A stretch of DNA of 64,000 nucleotides, from the NCBI GenBank assembly GCA_029891345.1, contig CM057000.1:131037663-131101662 (forward strand). The letters run 5' to 3'. The translations under genes were made by a program, and so were the position numbers. Positions 46,558-57,159 of the stretch are shown piece by piece. The notes below the pieces were generated by a model. That model was not told the origin of the DNA. It did no database searches and worked only from the letters and a program-made list of their open reading frames with translations. Within the stretch, counting starts at the first letter, position 1. Every line of letters begins with the position of its first letter. The stretch comes from Dryococelus australis. Taxonomy: Eukaryota > Arthropoda > Insecta > Phasmatodea > Phasmatidae.

Positions 46558-49020
46558 GAGGTTGACTAAGGTGTACCATTTTTTACATTATTGCATTAAT
46601 TTGGGCAACTCTTCAGTCTACTGCTCCAATATTGTTTTAGTACGAATTATGCATGCATATCTACATTAACATGTCTAGTTAGCTGAAATAGCGACCCAGA
46701 AAAAATTTCCTGGTGTAAGACTGCAATCGGTATGATATAGGAAACCAGTATCCAAAATTGTACTGTCAGTATCGTAAATCGTAGCACTACAAGCATAAAT
46801 AGTGTAATACTAAATGTTGTCCATGGAAATGGCTATAATGATGTTTTAAGTATACACAAGTACATATTTCACCCTAAATAAAACAAACAAATCATTTACA
46901 TGCAACACAAATAAAATGTTTCAGGCCTGACTTAACCCCAGTGCAGGTTTCATGTAAAGAGGTTTGACACTGTTAACATTGCACCATATTTTCTATGACA
47001 TTTTCTTCACATACTGAACAAAACCAATCCTCTTGCACAAGTTCTATGGTTACATTGTATACAAGCAAAGTAGAAGGTACATTGTTATCTGAAGTTGTTC
47101 TTAAAGGCTTGTTTACACATGCAGAATGTCCCTTCCCTTTTTTAGATTTACTATCTACTTTGCTTCTATCTTTGCAGCCATCAAATCACATTTGTACGGA
47201 CTGCTTGTCAGTACAACAGCACGTCTAGCTCGCCGCCTTGCTGATGTGGACACATGTTTGGGGCATGTTGGAATCGGATACATAGCTTCAATAGAAACAT
47301 TCAACTTCTATATCATCTCCTGCTGAATAGGCCTATCATTGGGCCTGATTATTTAATTACCTGTTGGATCGCTGATGTTTTCTGTAGGTATACACAAAGG
47401 TGTATCCGTCTCATTTTCATTGGAGTGGCATTCGTTTTCTTCCAGATTTGCAGCTGCTAAAAAGTCGGAATCATTAAAAATATTATGATCTACCAGCCAG
47501 ATTCCACAAGCATGAATGCGTTAATGGTGTTCTGAATAGTTGCAGCCTTTGCATAGGCCTCTGCTGCAAGTTGGGTAACCTGATACTGGGTAACACATGA
47601 ACTGGGATTTGTTCGAAGCCATTTATCAACTTCCTGGGTGCAATAAGTTTCTAATGGCTCGAAGAAGGGCCTGTGCAGAGATTAGCCGATGAGTTGTGTG
47701 GGCAGGCAACTGACATTAGGACGTCATTGGCTCTTGCAAGTTCCAAAGCTTCCGCATTCTTCGAATGTGTCGAATGATCATCTAAAATTAAGAGAACCTT
47801 GTTGTCGATGTTTGGTTTGAAGACAGCAATTAAATATTGTAACCATTTTACATAAGTATCACTGTTAATGTACCCTGTTTCCGATATGTCAACAATGCCT
47901 CGAGAAGGAGCAGCAACCTGCAGCTCATGCACCATTCTTATACGTTTAAAGATTCTCATAGGTGGAACATACATCCCCGATGCACTAGTACAACACACTA
48001 TTGTTGTATTGCCACATCTTCCCCCACTTGCAATAGCTCCCTCCTGATGCTTTCCTATCATAGCCAACATTTTCTGGCAACTTTTTTGTACAATTCTGAA
48101 ACCCCTTTCATCCGCATTGAACACACAAGTAGCATCAAATTGATTTTACTCTATAACTCTTTCTATTATATCAAAAAATCCCAATGCATTCTTCTTGTTG
48201 AACCCCTTTGCACGTGCCATGGAAGTGGACTCGGGCTTATGTGGTGATAATTCCTTATGACGAGCTTTAAAGGCATAAATCCATTTCTTCCCTGCCATTT
48301 CTGTCAATCTGTTGAAGCTGTGTGGTATTTCATTGCTCTCTGCAATTTGGAATGCTAACTTATTGACATCAGCGACTGTTACCCCAAACAGAAGCTCTTC
48401 TAATCTTAAAATATGATCAACAAGTTGTTGCTCTACTTTGGGTGGAAGGGTGGTAGTATGGTCTATGGCTTTTATGGATTCCTTAGCTTCAACATTCTTC
48501 CTGTCTATGTACTTTGTCTGTTGGCTTTGGAATGTTCTACTGTCGACAGTATTCATTAAAACCCATGTCCCTGTTTCTATACGACACAAGAGCCATTGCA
48601 ATCTCCATTTCAGACCAAGCTCCATATTTCCTTTTCATAATTCTGTAACACACAACGGACATGTGTTTTAGTAATCTTTTATTTAAGGTGACTATTAAAT
48701 ATTTTTGCACATGGTAAATATAGAACTTGGCAAATGTAAGGCTTATTCTACTGAATCCCATTGTCCTCGGATGTTGATGTATGACCATTAGGAAAAATTT
48801 TCCGTAAACAATGTACAGATTTAATGCGGAACCCATACTGAAGTTTGTAATAAAATGAGATCATTGCATAAAATTACACAAAAGGTTATTTAGATTTTTA
48901 AAAGTGTTTACACATACAGTCAGCAATAAAAGGGTTTCATTGTAACTTGCCTTGTAGTAGTATCCTAAATCGTACTGGTACGACTTGCGACACTACAACG
49001 AGGTACGACTTAGGCAACTC
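46558..49020 (-). mobile_element. pogo-like DNA transposon inserted in the Polinton
   Basis: It contains a nearly complete pogo-type transposase on the minus strand. Candidate inverted ends are GAGGTTGACTAAGGTGTACC at 46558-46577 and, inverted, GAGTTGCCTAAGTCGTACC at 49002-49020, agreeing at about 16 of 19 positions with one gap. A TA duplication is not clearly visible, so the exact borders are tentative. It lies between the Polinton protease and minor capsid genes, which are usually near each other. Confidence 0.65.
47345..48638 (-). pseudogene. pogo-like transposase, recently broken
   Basis: Start chosen at the Met of MKRKYGAWSE (48638), which opens an N-terminal helix-turn-helix segment. 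A frame change near 48545 leads into a CENP-B/pogo DNA-binding region (48146-48540), where WIYAFKARH marks the second helix-turn-helix. One in-frame TAA near 48145 separates this from the DDE domain. That domain has FNADERG (first Asp), a GGRCGNTTIVCCTSASGMYV stretch and LLILDDHSTHSKN (second Asp). Near 47690 the frame shifts and the region of the third Asp is damaged. The C-terminal FFEPLETYCTQEVDKWLR and AAEAYAKAATIQNTINAF follow in another frame to about 47345. The few lesions over about 1.3 kb suggest a younger death than the Polinton genes around it. Confidence 0.85.
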
Positions 49021-49429
49021 ATCATCAAACAAAACCAACATATGAAACATAACTTCAAATCATTTGTCGTCAGGTATAAATTAGTTCAAAATGTGAAGAA
49101 GAGTTGTCTTCACAATAATAAATATATTTAAACAATAATTACATAGTTTTCAATTTCGTACAGGCTTATGACTGAGGTTAAGAAACTACATCCAGAAGTG
49201 CAAATAATTAGAAACTCCAATAACATTGCTAAACATGGTTCCACACTTCTGTTATTCTTTGGACTGGCTGGGAACTACAACAGGTTCATCTTGTAAATAC
49301 AAGAGCGCAGTGGTATTCACGTTTCCTGAAATACGGAGGTTTTATGATTTAGGAGGAGGTACGTGTTCGGCTACTTTCCTCTATCAACATAATTGACATA
49401 TTACTAATGCATTTTACTATTACACTTAA

Positions 49430-49790
49430 TAATTTAGTCTATTTAAAATCAAACAATGTAAACATAAATATCCACAATCGATTGTATTTGGTAATTTTTT
49501 CCATTTTGTAATTGTACCATAATTGCAGGGTTTTTTTAAATAATTATGTATTTCAATTGGAGGACTTAAACTGCCAAAGTTGTCATAATACAATGATTGA
49601 TTTGCATTCTTAATAAATGCAACACTTGTTCCTTTGTTTTGTATCGAATCTAAATTATCTATCATACATTCATAAAGATTTGTTTCTTTAGTAAATTGTC
49701 TCTCATATACACACCTCGGAAATAGGAAATATCCAGTTTCTTTACAAATGCATTAGTAGCTTTGTTTATGCACTTTTGGAATACTATTTA
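49430..49790 (-). pseudogene. PRO: Polinton adenovirus-type cysteine protease, broken
   Basis: In active Polintons this protease matures the capsid proteins. The N-terminal piece (about 49680-49790) has ISYFRGVYMRDNL, typical of the family. After a frameshift, the piece at 49426-49665 has GTSVAFIKN where the family has Gly-Thr-His-Trp, so the catalytic His codon appears lost. It continues with SLYYDNFGSLSPP, the block around the catalytic Asp/Glu. The C-terminal DCGYLCLHCL keeps the nucleophilic Cys context. It follows the PLA2-like gene on the same strand. The frame loss and the missing His make it inactive. Confidence 0.8.
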
Positions 49791-49902
49791 GGACTTTCTG
49801 CATTTTTTCAATGATTCGAGATTTTCATCCTTGACCAACTTTATAGGGTTTCAAATACATTCCTTTACATTTTGATTTAACTGCTCTACTAATTGCCGAA
49901 AC

Positions 49903-50240
49903 TCATCCGAGGGTTGATCCAAGTGCTGTTAATGCTGGAAATAGCAATGGAATTATTCCTTTCTTTGTTTTTTGTTTAGTTTGACGTTTTAAGTCCATGC
50001 CTTTCTTCACCTTTGCGTGCATGACTTTGTCAACAACCCAGGCACATAGCTTTTCGCCTGTTGGTGTATATGGATTCTTCCTTATATTTGCTGCTTTGAC
50101 GGCTAGAATTGTATCTGCTATATGTCTTTCTATCAAATTGTTTCTTCGATCATATATGATATTGTGTTCTTTACATACATTATCCAGCCAAACGTTTGGC
50201 AAGTTTAGTACCTGATCTGCAATAATTGTTGTTCGGTTAA
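49903..50240 (-). CDS. PLA2-like Polinton virion protein, mostly open
   Basis: The 99-residue minus frame has VCKEHNIIYDRRN followed by ERHIADTIL. This matches the phospholipase-A2-like segment (Cys, His-Asp/Asn region, then a second conserved Asp) found in a Polinton and adintovirus virion protein, related in fold to the parvovirus PLA2 domain. In the active family the catalytic pair is HD; here it reads HN, so the second member is changed. Then come GEKLCAWVVDKVMHAKVKKG and a hydrophobic tail (GIIPLLFPALTALGSTLG), as in the family. The usual N-terminal glycine-rich calcium loop is missing: the frame continues upstream to about 50240 as DQVLNLPNVW without it. The first Met of the listed frame (50202) may therefore not be the original start. 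It heads the leftward gene set. Confidence 0.65.
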
Positions 50241-50560
50241 TACAATTAAAATGGTAATTTATTAATCACTGTATTCAATAAACCATGTCCTTTTTTCATA
50301 TATTTAGTACGAGCCATTGTTTTCAACTGAATGCGAACCTATATTTAGACTTGCATTTATAGTTTTGGTGTCAGTATGTTACATTAGTAGATTACTTTAG
50401 TACATTATAATATGTTACGTTACATGACAATATATAACAACATGTTATGTTAGTACATTAGAATTGTTATGATACATTACATTAGAATATGTTATGTTAG
50501 TACATTACAATACATTATATGTTATATTACGATATGTTATACTGCCTACTTGTGTAGAAA
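50240..50560. promoter_or_regulatory. Divergent intergenic region of the Polinton
   Basis: Leftward genes (PLA2-like, protease, capsid) and rightward genes (ATPase onward) diverge from here, so it should have held promoters for both. It is AT-rich and contains an irregular repeat of GTTATGTTAGTACATTA-type words (50385-50530). No individual promoter element can be identified. Confidence 0.45.
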
Positions 50561-51240
50561 TGAGGGTTATAAAACAAAATGTACATCTGCCAGTAATTTT
50601 AAATATGAAAGAAATTATAATTGAACAGCAACATGGCGTTATTTTACCATCAAATATGCATTTTATAATAAGTGGTCCTTCTTCATGTGGAAAAACTTGT
50701 GTTATTATGTCGCTGTTGTAAAATCCAAATGGCCTTAAATTTAAAATTGAATATGTGTTTTCTAAAACAATATAAGAAAAACATCAACAATTAGCGACCA
50801 TTTTGTCATTAATTGAAGGAATGTGATATTTCCCTTTTACAAACAAAGAAGATATAGTGCCTCCAAACAGCATTACCCATTACCGTATCTATTTTTGACG
50901 ATGTTTGGTGTGAACCGCAGGGTGAAATACAGCAATATTTTAGTTTTGGTTGACATTCAAACGTTGATTGTTTTTATCTATCACAAAGCTACACACATAT
51001 AACAAAACATAATTTGCACAATAATGCAAATATAGTTATTGTGTTTAAAATGGACAACATGAATCTACAACATATTTAAATTGATCATGTTTTAGGCGAT
51101 ATGACATTTACAAAGTTTAAAGATATGTGTTTTTACTGTTGGAAAGAAAAATATGGTTTTTTGGTGATTATACCAAAACTTCCCCTATATAAAGCCAGAT
51201 ATAGGTTTGGTTTTGACAGTTTTTTTACTTCCAGGCGAAG
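50560..51240 (+). pseudogene. ATP: Polinton genome-packaging ATPase (HerA/FtsK-like), broken
   Basis: Start at the ATG at 50560. An N-terminal strand region leads to FIISGPSSCGKTCV, a clear Walker A (P-loop). A TAA follows soon after (ends at 50721). Downstream pieces in shifting frames continue the family order: a YVFSKTI and HQQLATILSLIEG region, the Walker B segment VSIFDDVWCE near 50890, HSNVDCFYLSQSYTHI near 50960-50995 after a stop, and NANIVIVFK. The C-terminal DMTFTKFKDMCFYCWKEKYG is followed by RYRFGFDSFF, ending near 51228. In active elements it would pump DNA into capsids. At least four stops or frame changes inactivate it. Confidence 0.85.
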
Positions 51241-51244
51241 AACA

Positions 51245-51577
51245 ATGAGTATTTCAAAGTTTGGACATAGCAGTATAAAACACAATCATTACAATAGCTG
51301 TTTAACCAAATATCATGATGCAAATTGTCATTTGAATGGACATATAATATGTAATATGGGTATGGCTGTGAAATATAGCAATATGGTAAATAAACATTTT
51401 GTGAAAGACTTTAACACTATTATGCTAATCATATTTAAATCGCAATCAAACGATATTCAAGAGAAATTAATAAAGTTAGTTGATTTGAATGATAATGTTT
51501 ATAAAAACATGAGTGTAATTACAAACATCTTAAACAATATTAGCACTTATTTGCAGAGTTTTGTCAATTTTGAATAG
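51245..51577 (+). CDS. Fibre-like Polinton protein, intact 110-residue frame
   Basis: ATG at 51245 opens an uninterrupted frame to 51577. The N-terminus is basic and polar (MSISKFGHSS). The central NGHIICNMGMAVKYSNM followed by VNKHFVKDFN resembles the short repeat of viral fibre and spike proteins (an isoleucine-asparagine turn followed by an alignment helix). The C-terminal half (about residues 62-110) is rich in Asn, Ile and Leu and could form a trimeric coiled coil. It lies immediately after the ATPase and in the same frame as its last segment, so the ATPase stop has been lost. Fibre-like proteins in this position are plausible for Polintons; the assignment is inferred from the motif. Confidence 0.5.
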   Translation: MSISKFGHSSIKHNHYNSCLTKYHDANCHLNGHIICNMGMAVKYSNMVNKHFVKDFNTIMLIIFKSQSNDIQEKLIKLVDLNDNVYKNMSVITNILNNISTYLQSFVNFE

Positions 51578-51615
51578 AAGAACGTTTCAATGCATTTCGT
51601 AAGGATTGTAATAAT

Positions 51616-51960
51616 ATGACAAACATAATTTTTGCAACACAACTTACAGAAATGCAAGAAAATTTAAGAGTTGTAATTAAAGAAGTGATAAACTCTACTA
51701 TTGCAAAACAACTTGAAACAGGAAGGGAACAAATAACGCAATATATGAGAGATGAATCGATTAATGAAAGATTTGGTTTAGTTATGCAAATATATAAGAT
51801 AAAACAAAATAATGATTTGGAAACATGAATGAACCAGTTTATCAATGATTTGAAAGCTAAAACTATAGCAAAATTAAGTATTGTTTTAAGTAAAGTCGAT
51901 AAGATTGAAAAAACTCAAAGTAATCGACCTACTACATCAGTTATAAAAGCAATGACTTAA
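51616..51960 (+). pseudogene. Coiled-coil Polinton protein with one in-frame stop
   Basis: ATG at 51616 opens 70 codons (MTNIIFATQLTEMQENLRV), ending in TGA after NNDLET. The same frame then continues directly for about 43 more codons (MNQFINDLKAKTIAKLSIVL and so on) to TAA at 51958-51960. The whole 114-codon span is rich in charged and hydrophobic residues in heptad-like spacing. I do not recognise the family. A single stop suggests one protein inactivated by point mutation. Confidence 0.5.
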
Positions 51961-52017
51961 TTCATATATAAATAGATTTAATTTAATGTAATACAATAAA
52001 AACATATCTGCTCTGCT

Positions 52018-52440
52018 TCGGAATTACATAACATTATATCTGCTGTGAAAGAAAAATATTTACAAGTCAAACAAGCCCAAATGGAACAGGATGTTTTAAA
52101 TGAAAAAATATTTAAACCTGTTACTAGAAGAATTGATACATTGCACTCTCTGTTGAATAAGCTTAAAGAAACCGCTTTGGAAATTAAAATGGAAGAAGAG
52201 CAATTAAAAAAGAAAAAGAAAACTCTTTCCCAATTAACACAACATTATTTAGCTTTAAAACTATCTGTCTACAAGCAATACGAGATTTGGTGATTATCGA
52301 TATGATAACATCTGGTTCCTAGGAGATTTGGTAATTAAATTTTTGCCTGACAATAAAATAAAAATATGTGATTACGTAACTGGATATTTTGACATAGATT
52401 TAAAGAAATATAAACCCGAAACTACATTTAATAGGTGATA
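52018..52440 (+). pseudogene. Polinton PX-like coiled-coil protein, frameshifted
   Basis: The frame around 52030-52293 reads ELHNIISAVKEKYLQVKQAQ, then IFKPVTRRIDTL, then a Lys/Glu-rich heptad stretch (MEEEQLKKKKKTLSQL). A frameshift near 52290 leads into YDNIWFLGDLVIKFLPDNKI and a TGYFDIDL piece. The combination (a KEKY start, a KPVT.P-like segment, a W.LGD strand and a terminal Y.TPGL-like segment) is one I associate with a conserved Polinton protein of unknown role between ATPase and integrase. The PX name is tentative. Confidence 0.55.
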
Positions 52441-52449
52441 TAGTCGGAA

Positions 52450-53491
52450 GTGGAATATAAAAGGATGAAATTGACAACTTGTTTCACCTGTATAATGGAT
52501 TATTCCCAATCAATTGGTTGATAGATTAAAACTTCTCATTGTTTCGAGAAAATCTGGTAATAATTCACATACGAACGAAATTGTTTCTATTATTGAAGAG
52601 CTGAAAGAAGACTGTTAAATTGCCAGTAAGTCTAGTAACATTTCTGAACAGCTTCACTCCTCTACGAGGAAAAGATATCCTAGAAGAAGAGTTGTAAATC
52701 ATGGTTTAAATGATCTTTTTCAAGCCGATTTGTGTGGAATGACATTGCTTTTCACATACAATAAAGTATATGAGTATATGTTAACTGTAATAGACATTTA
52801 TTCAAAGTATGGTTGGGGTATAACTTTGAAAATCAAAACTGGGAAACAGGTTACGTATGAAATGAAGACCATTTTGAAAGAGAAAGTCAAATTTGCTCCA
52901 AAAACCGACAGAGGATCCGAATTTGTTTTTTGCACCATTCCAGAAACTAATACAGATTTTTGTATTAATCACTACACAACCTTTTTCTGTGGAACAATAC
53001 AACAAACTGATTAAGCAGTTAATATATAAACATTTCACATTGAAAGGGACTTACAAATAGGTTACCATTTTGCCTGAAAGAGTTCAATTTTATCATTCCA
53101 GATATAATAGAACTATCAAGACTGTGCCCAAAGAAGTTATGGATAATAATTTAATGTAAACTATTTATAATAATGTTATGGTCATCTACAAAAGATAACC
53201 AAAGTTCAAAGTTGGCGAATTTATACGTATTTCAAAGCAGAAAGAAATATCTGAGAAAAAATTTATAGTTAATTGGTCTTATGAAATATAAAAAATCATT
53301 TCAATTAGACAAACACGTCCTAGAGTGTATTACCTAGAAACCTATGATGGAGAACCTATAAAAGGCATTTTTTGCGAGATTGAACTGCAAAAAGTCGGTT
53401 CTCCAAATGAATATTTGATTGATAAAATCATTAGAAGGAATAAAGATATGTCCTTGGTTTGGTGGAACCAAGGACATATCTTGTTTGATTA
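52450..53491 (+). pseudogene. INT: Polinton retroviral-type integrase with chromodomain-like tail, broken
   Basis: In Polintons this DDE integrase inserts the element at 6-bp target sites. A lead segment (RLKLLIVSRKSGNNSHTNEI, about 52525-52590) precedes it. It may be the end of a separate upstream protein. The core piece at about 52640-52935 has NDLFQADLCGM (first Asp), YEYMLTVIDIYSKYGWGI and FAPKTDRGSEF (second Asp). The third catalytic region with the Glu is damaged by frame changes near 52950-53010. Later pieces read KHFTLKGTYK and QFYHSRYNRTIKTVPKEV. The C-terminal stretch, nearly open at 53208-53491, has KFKVGEFIRISKQKEI (an SH3-like start). It then has EYLIDKIIRRN followed by LVWWNQG, a chromodomain-like ending with the aromatic position kept. 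Several stops make it inactive. Confidence 0.85.
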
Positions 53492-54540
53492 ATAAACCTA
53501 TAAATAGGTTATGGATGTAGTATTTATTGTGGAATCATTCAACTTGTTGATTGGATTATTGTTTCATTGGATTAACATTTGAGTGATAAACCATTTAATT
53601 TATTTCCATTAATTTATGATGTAATTCGCATTTAGGTGATAATATGTTACATGTTATAAATAATTCAATTGGTAATTGTCATAGATTTGTTTAATTGGTG
53701 AATTGCATTTAGGTGTTAATTTGTTGTGTTTGATACATATTGTAATTTATCATGTTTAGGTGTTAAGTGGTTGTGTGCGATTTGTAATTCACGTTCGTAT
53801 TTGTGTTCTTCAATTGCTTTTAATGTTACATTTCTTGATATTTGGATCAAATTTCATGGAATTTTAGTGCTTGAAGGCATTTAGGATGTGATTTTTTTAA
53901 AATTTATTGTAATATTCCTGGAATTGAGCTATTTTTTTGCAGAATTTTGCAACTTTAAGGCATTTGGGGCATGATTCTGTTTTAATGTTGTTTAGAATGT
54001 ATTTCTAATGTGATATATTATATTTCTTGGAATTTGAATAACATTTCCCACAATTTGTTTCTCGGATTCGATTTCTATGGTATTTTGTGTTTTTATTTAA
54101 TTGTGGCATAATTGATTGTTTTAATTCATTAATGTCAGAGTGATGGTGAGTTTATTGGAATAAATTTCTGGGTTTCATAATTGTTTGTGCTAGGTTAAAT
54201 TCCTTTGCTTGTAACAATACAGTTCTTGGAAATTGGTCAGTTTTAAGAGAACAGAATAGTATTCCCAATACTGAACACTTTTCATTATAAAATAATTATT
54301 GGTTTTCTAGTTTAAAATTTTATAAAAAAATGTCTGACAGTGTAAGTGATTTATATGGTGTACCCTAGAACATATTTTTGATGGGGTAAACAATTTTTTG
54401 GAGTTGTACACTAGTTTTGACAGTGTCTGGTAACTCAAAATATTGTTTTTAAAAACACATTTAAGATGCAAAGTTTTTAAAAAATGGGCTTAAACTGTAA
54501 TAGAGTAAGTTCAAATTTCAATAATGTAAACAATGTTCAC
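53492..54540. other. AT-rich spacer right of the integrase
   Basis: No frame longer than about 40 codons. T-rich words of the form AATTGGTAATTG and TTTAGGTG recur irregularly. Between 53446 and 53480, GGTTTGGTGGAACCAAGG forms a short hairpin (CCTTGGTTtggtgGAACCAAGG) at the end of the integrase frame, possibly a mRNA 3' structure. Confidence 0.4.
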
Positions 54541-56105
54541 TTGCTTTAAATGCAAAAGATGTTGAAGATAGCCAAGGCAGGTCGCGAAGCACTGTATTGA
54601 GAATGGTAGTTGTTAGCCATGGCAATGCACATCGCGGACTGAAGTCGTCGGTGAGGCGAGGGTGTTGGGGAAGTGTCCCGTCTCCCTCCTAGCTCTATTG
54701 AGCAATCGATAGTGGCGACTGTTACAGTTACAGTGGACCTCTCAGTCTTGTATTTTGTATTTTATCACAGCACCCTTAGCCTTGTGGTCTTACCGTGCTG
54801 CGGCCTCCCAATAGGCGGGGGAGAGGAATCATGTCCCTCATTGCAAGAAGGCCAAGATTAATGCGACTGATGGCCAGATCCGAAGCCCACACCTGGCACA
54901 TCCGCACATCCTTGCCCCCTCTACCTTAGAGGTTCTGAGATGCTCGCCCTCAGATACCAAGTGTGTGGTCTGGCCGGGGTTCTATCAATACCCCTACTGC
55001 CTTTCCAGTGCACAACCGGAGCAGGTTGCCGCTCACTATCCGGTCTTTCGTCGAGAGTGGGAATCTCTACAGAAGTCCTCCAGCATATGAAGTCAACCAT
55101 TACCAGCATGAGTCCAACCCTATGATCGGACACCAGAGAAAACCTCATGGTGGGGCCAACCGATCGTCCCGTGCTACCACTTAATTTTCATGGCACTTGT
55201 GGGTTATTCATGGCTGATATTATCCCCCGAATGGAGTGGCAAGAGGAATTCCCTTCCACAAAGTGGTTGAGAAGACCTCATCGGGCATAGCCTTACACCC
55301 AATGAAGGGCCTGTCACACTTCACTCCCTGGGAGCCACATTCTTAGTAGTGGGGATTAACTATAACCCAGAATGGCCACCACCCCGGCAGTCGGGTACAA
55401 TAGAGCAATCTGGACCCCTCTCTGGTGTCGCGGTTCACCAAGGATACAGCCCTTTCTCTGAAATGGAGAGTTTATATAATATATAGCCATATATTCGCCA
55501 ACGTTTTATCACGGCAACCAAGCCATTGCTCTCTCAACCAGCGAGGTGTTACGTGACCAAATCCCAGTATGGGTGGAGAGGGGCATCGGCCACACTCCAT
55601 TGCATGTCTTTGTACTTCTTCTTTGAAGTACAGACTTTGGGCCCCACAGCCTGAGTGCTAAGTGGTCGAACACCCTGCCAAGTGGTCGAGCCTTTGTACC
55701 AACTATCAGTCCAACCATCATGGCAGATACCCCTCGGCAGTCACGAGGACTCTGGCAACCCATAAGGAACGAGTGGTGTTGCCCAATCTGTTAAGCGACT
55801 AACAGGGGTGGCCTGGGAAGCCTTGGGTCGCCTTGAGTGGAGAGAAACATTTTTCATTCTCTAGCCTGCTCTGCATGCGTCCCAAACTTCTAGCCCGCGT
55901 GCACGATCTTACACTGTTCCGACTCCACGCACATCTCCCTCATCAGCTCTCGACACCTAAGTTTTGCTTTCTCCCTACGCACTCAATTCTTGGTCGTTTG
56001 CTGTCTGGCTTTGTCCATGAGCCTTTAGAAAGTCACGCCTCCCTTAACTTTTGTAAAAACATGTCACGTTGTTGGAAACTATGCGAGAAAGCAGCTTTTT
56101 AAACA
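54541..56105. other. GC-richer block of unknown origin within the Polinton
   Basis: Base composition changes abruptly from the AT-rich surroundings. Frames of 60-89 residues occur on both strands (54673-54861, 54921-55184, 55509-55763, 55833-56102) with no domain I recognise. No inverted termini or target duplication seen. It may be an inserted retroelement part, a captured host segment or an unusual part of the Polinton. Confidence 0.4.
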
Positions 56106-57159
56106 CATAAATTATTTGTTTACAATAAATTTGGAACAAATTATTACTTAACATAGAATATTAAATTTAAATGAGATTGTATTATATTTTTCTATATTAT
56201 AGTAGAATCGAAATTGTGAGCTAGGAAAAACTACACATAAAACACGCACAAATATTTAAAAAAAACAGATGGGATATGTATGTTTCCTCTGCTAGACGAA
56301 TAAATATTTTTGGAAATACAGATTGAAAGTTGAAAACATTTACTTGTATATTGCTTAAATCGAATAAGGCGAGAATTGTGTTCTAAGTTTAACTATTGTA
56401 AGTGGAATGATGCGTGGTTTTTCATTACTTAAAAAAAATCTAACAATTCGAAATATATCTTATAGTTAAATATAGTTTGCTGGAAAACCGAATAAAAATT
56501 TTAGAAAATTAAAATTTAAATGTTTTTGTTGGAATGTTAAATCTTTCGGATTATCTTGTGGGGATTACAATATCGGAAAATATTTAACTTTAGGGATATA
56601 AATTTTGATCGGCAGGACTTGTGAAATTTAATTTTCTGGGAATACGCCAGGCTCTTGCATCTCGAAAAATAGGAGGAAACTTCAGTGTTCGAGCGAAAGT
56701 AGCAGTTTATAGGGTAGAGGGGTTAGTTCAAAATCCACTGGCCTGAGGGATGGAGGCTTTCCAAACGTTTTGCTCAAAATACTCGCTTTTGGCCTTGAGG
56801 CAAACCTTCATTCCTAACCGAGGCAGCTCTCGTGTCGGAAAATGCACGCTCATGGGTGAGGGGTGAAGGAAGGGAGACCGGGGCTGTGTGGACCGGCCAG
56901 TTCTCGAGATATCCAAAAAAAAGTGTTCTTACCTGGTGTAAGGGGAGAAGGTGCATGGGGGGGCCATGGGCAGGTTTTGAGAAGCATGGCGTTGGAAGGG
57001 GCAGTCCTCCAGAAACAAACTCTAGGCTGGTGTAGGTGGAGGGGGTGGTTGGAGCTAAACAGGTTTTTGCAGTGTTGGATTGATAGCAGGCAGCATGTCT
57101 TTGGACAGAGCAGCCCTGCAGCAAGCAGAAAACGAAGTCTGTGTTGGAGGGGGAGGAGA
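56106..57159. other. Polinton right interior next to the inverted repeat
   Basis: AT-rich to about 56700, then GC-rich to 57160. The GC-rich part has weak inverted similarity to 39190-39600 (for example GTTTTCTGC followed by TGCTCT and CCAA in both), so the inverted repeat may once have extended to about 56800. Several overlapping frames up to 127 residues lie here on both strands, none with a domain. Confidence 0.4.
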
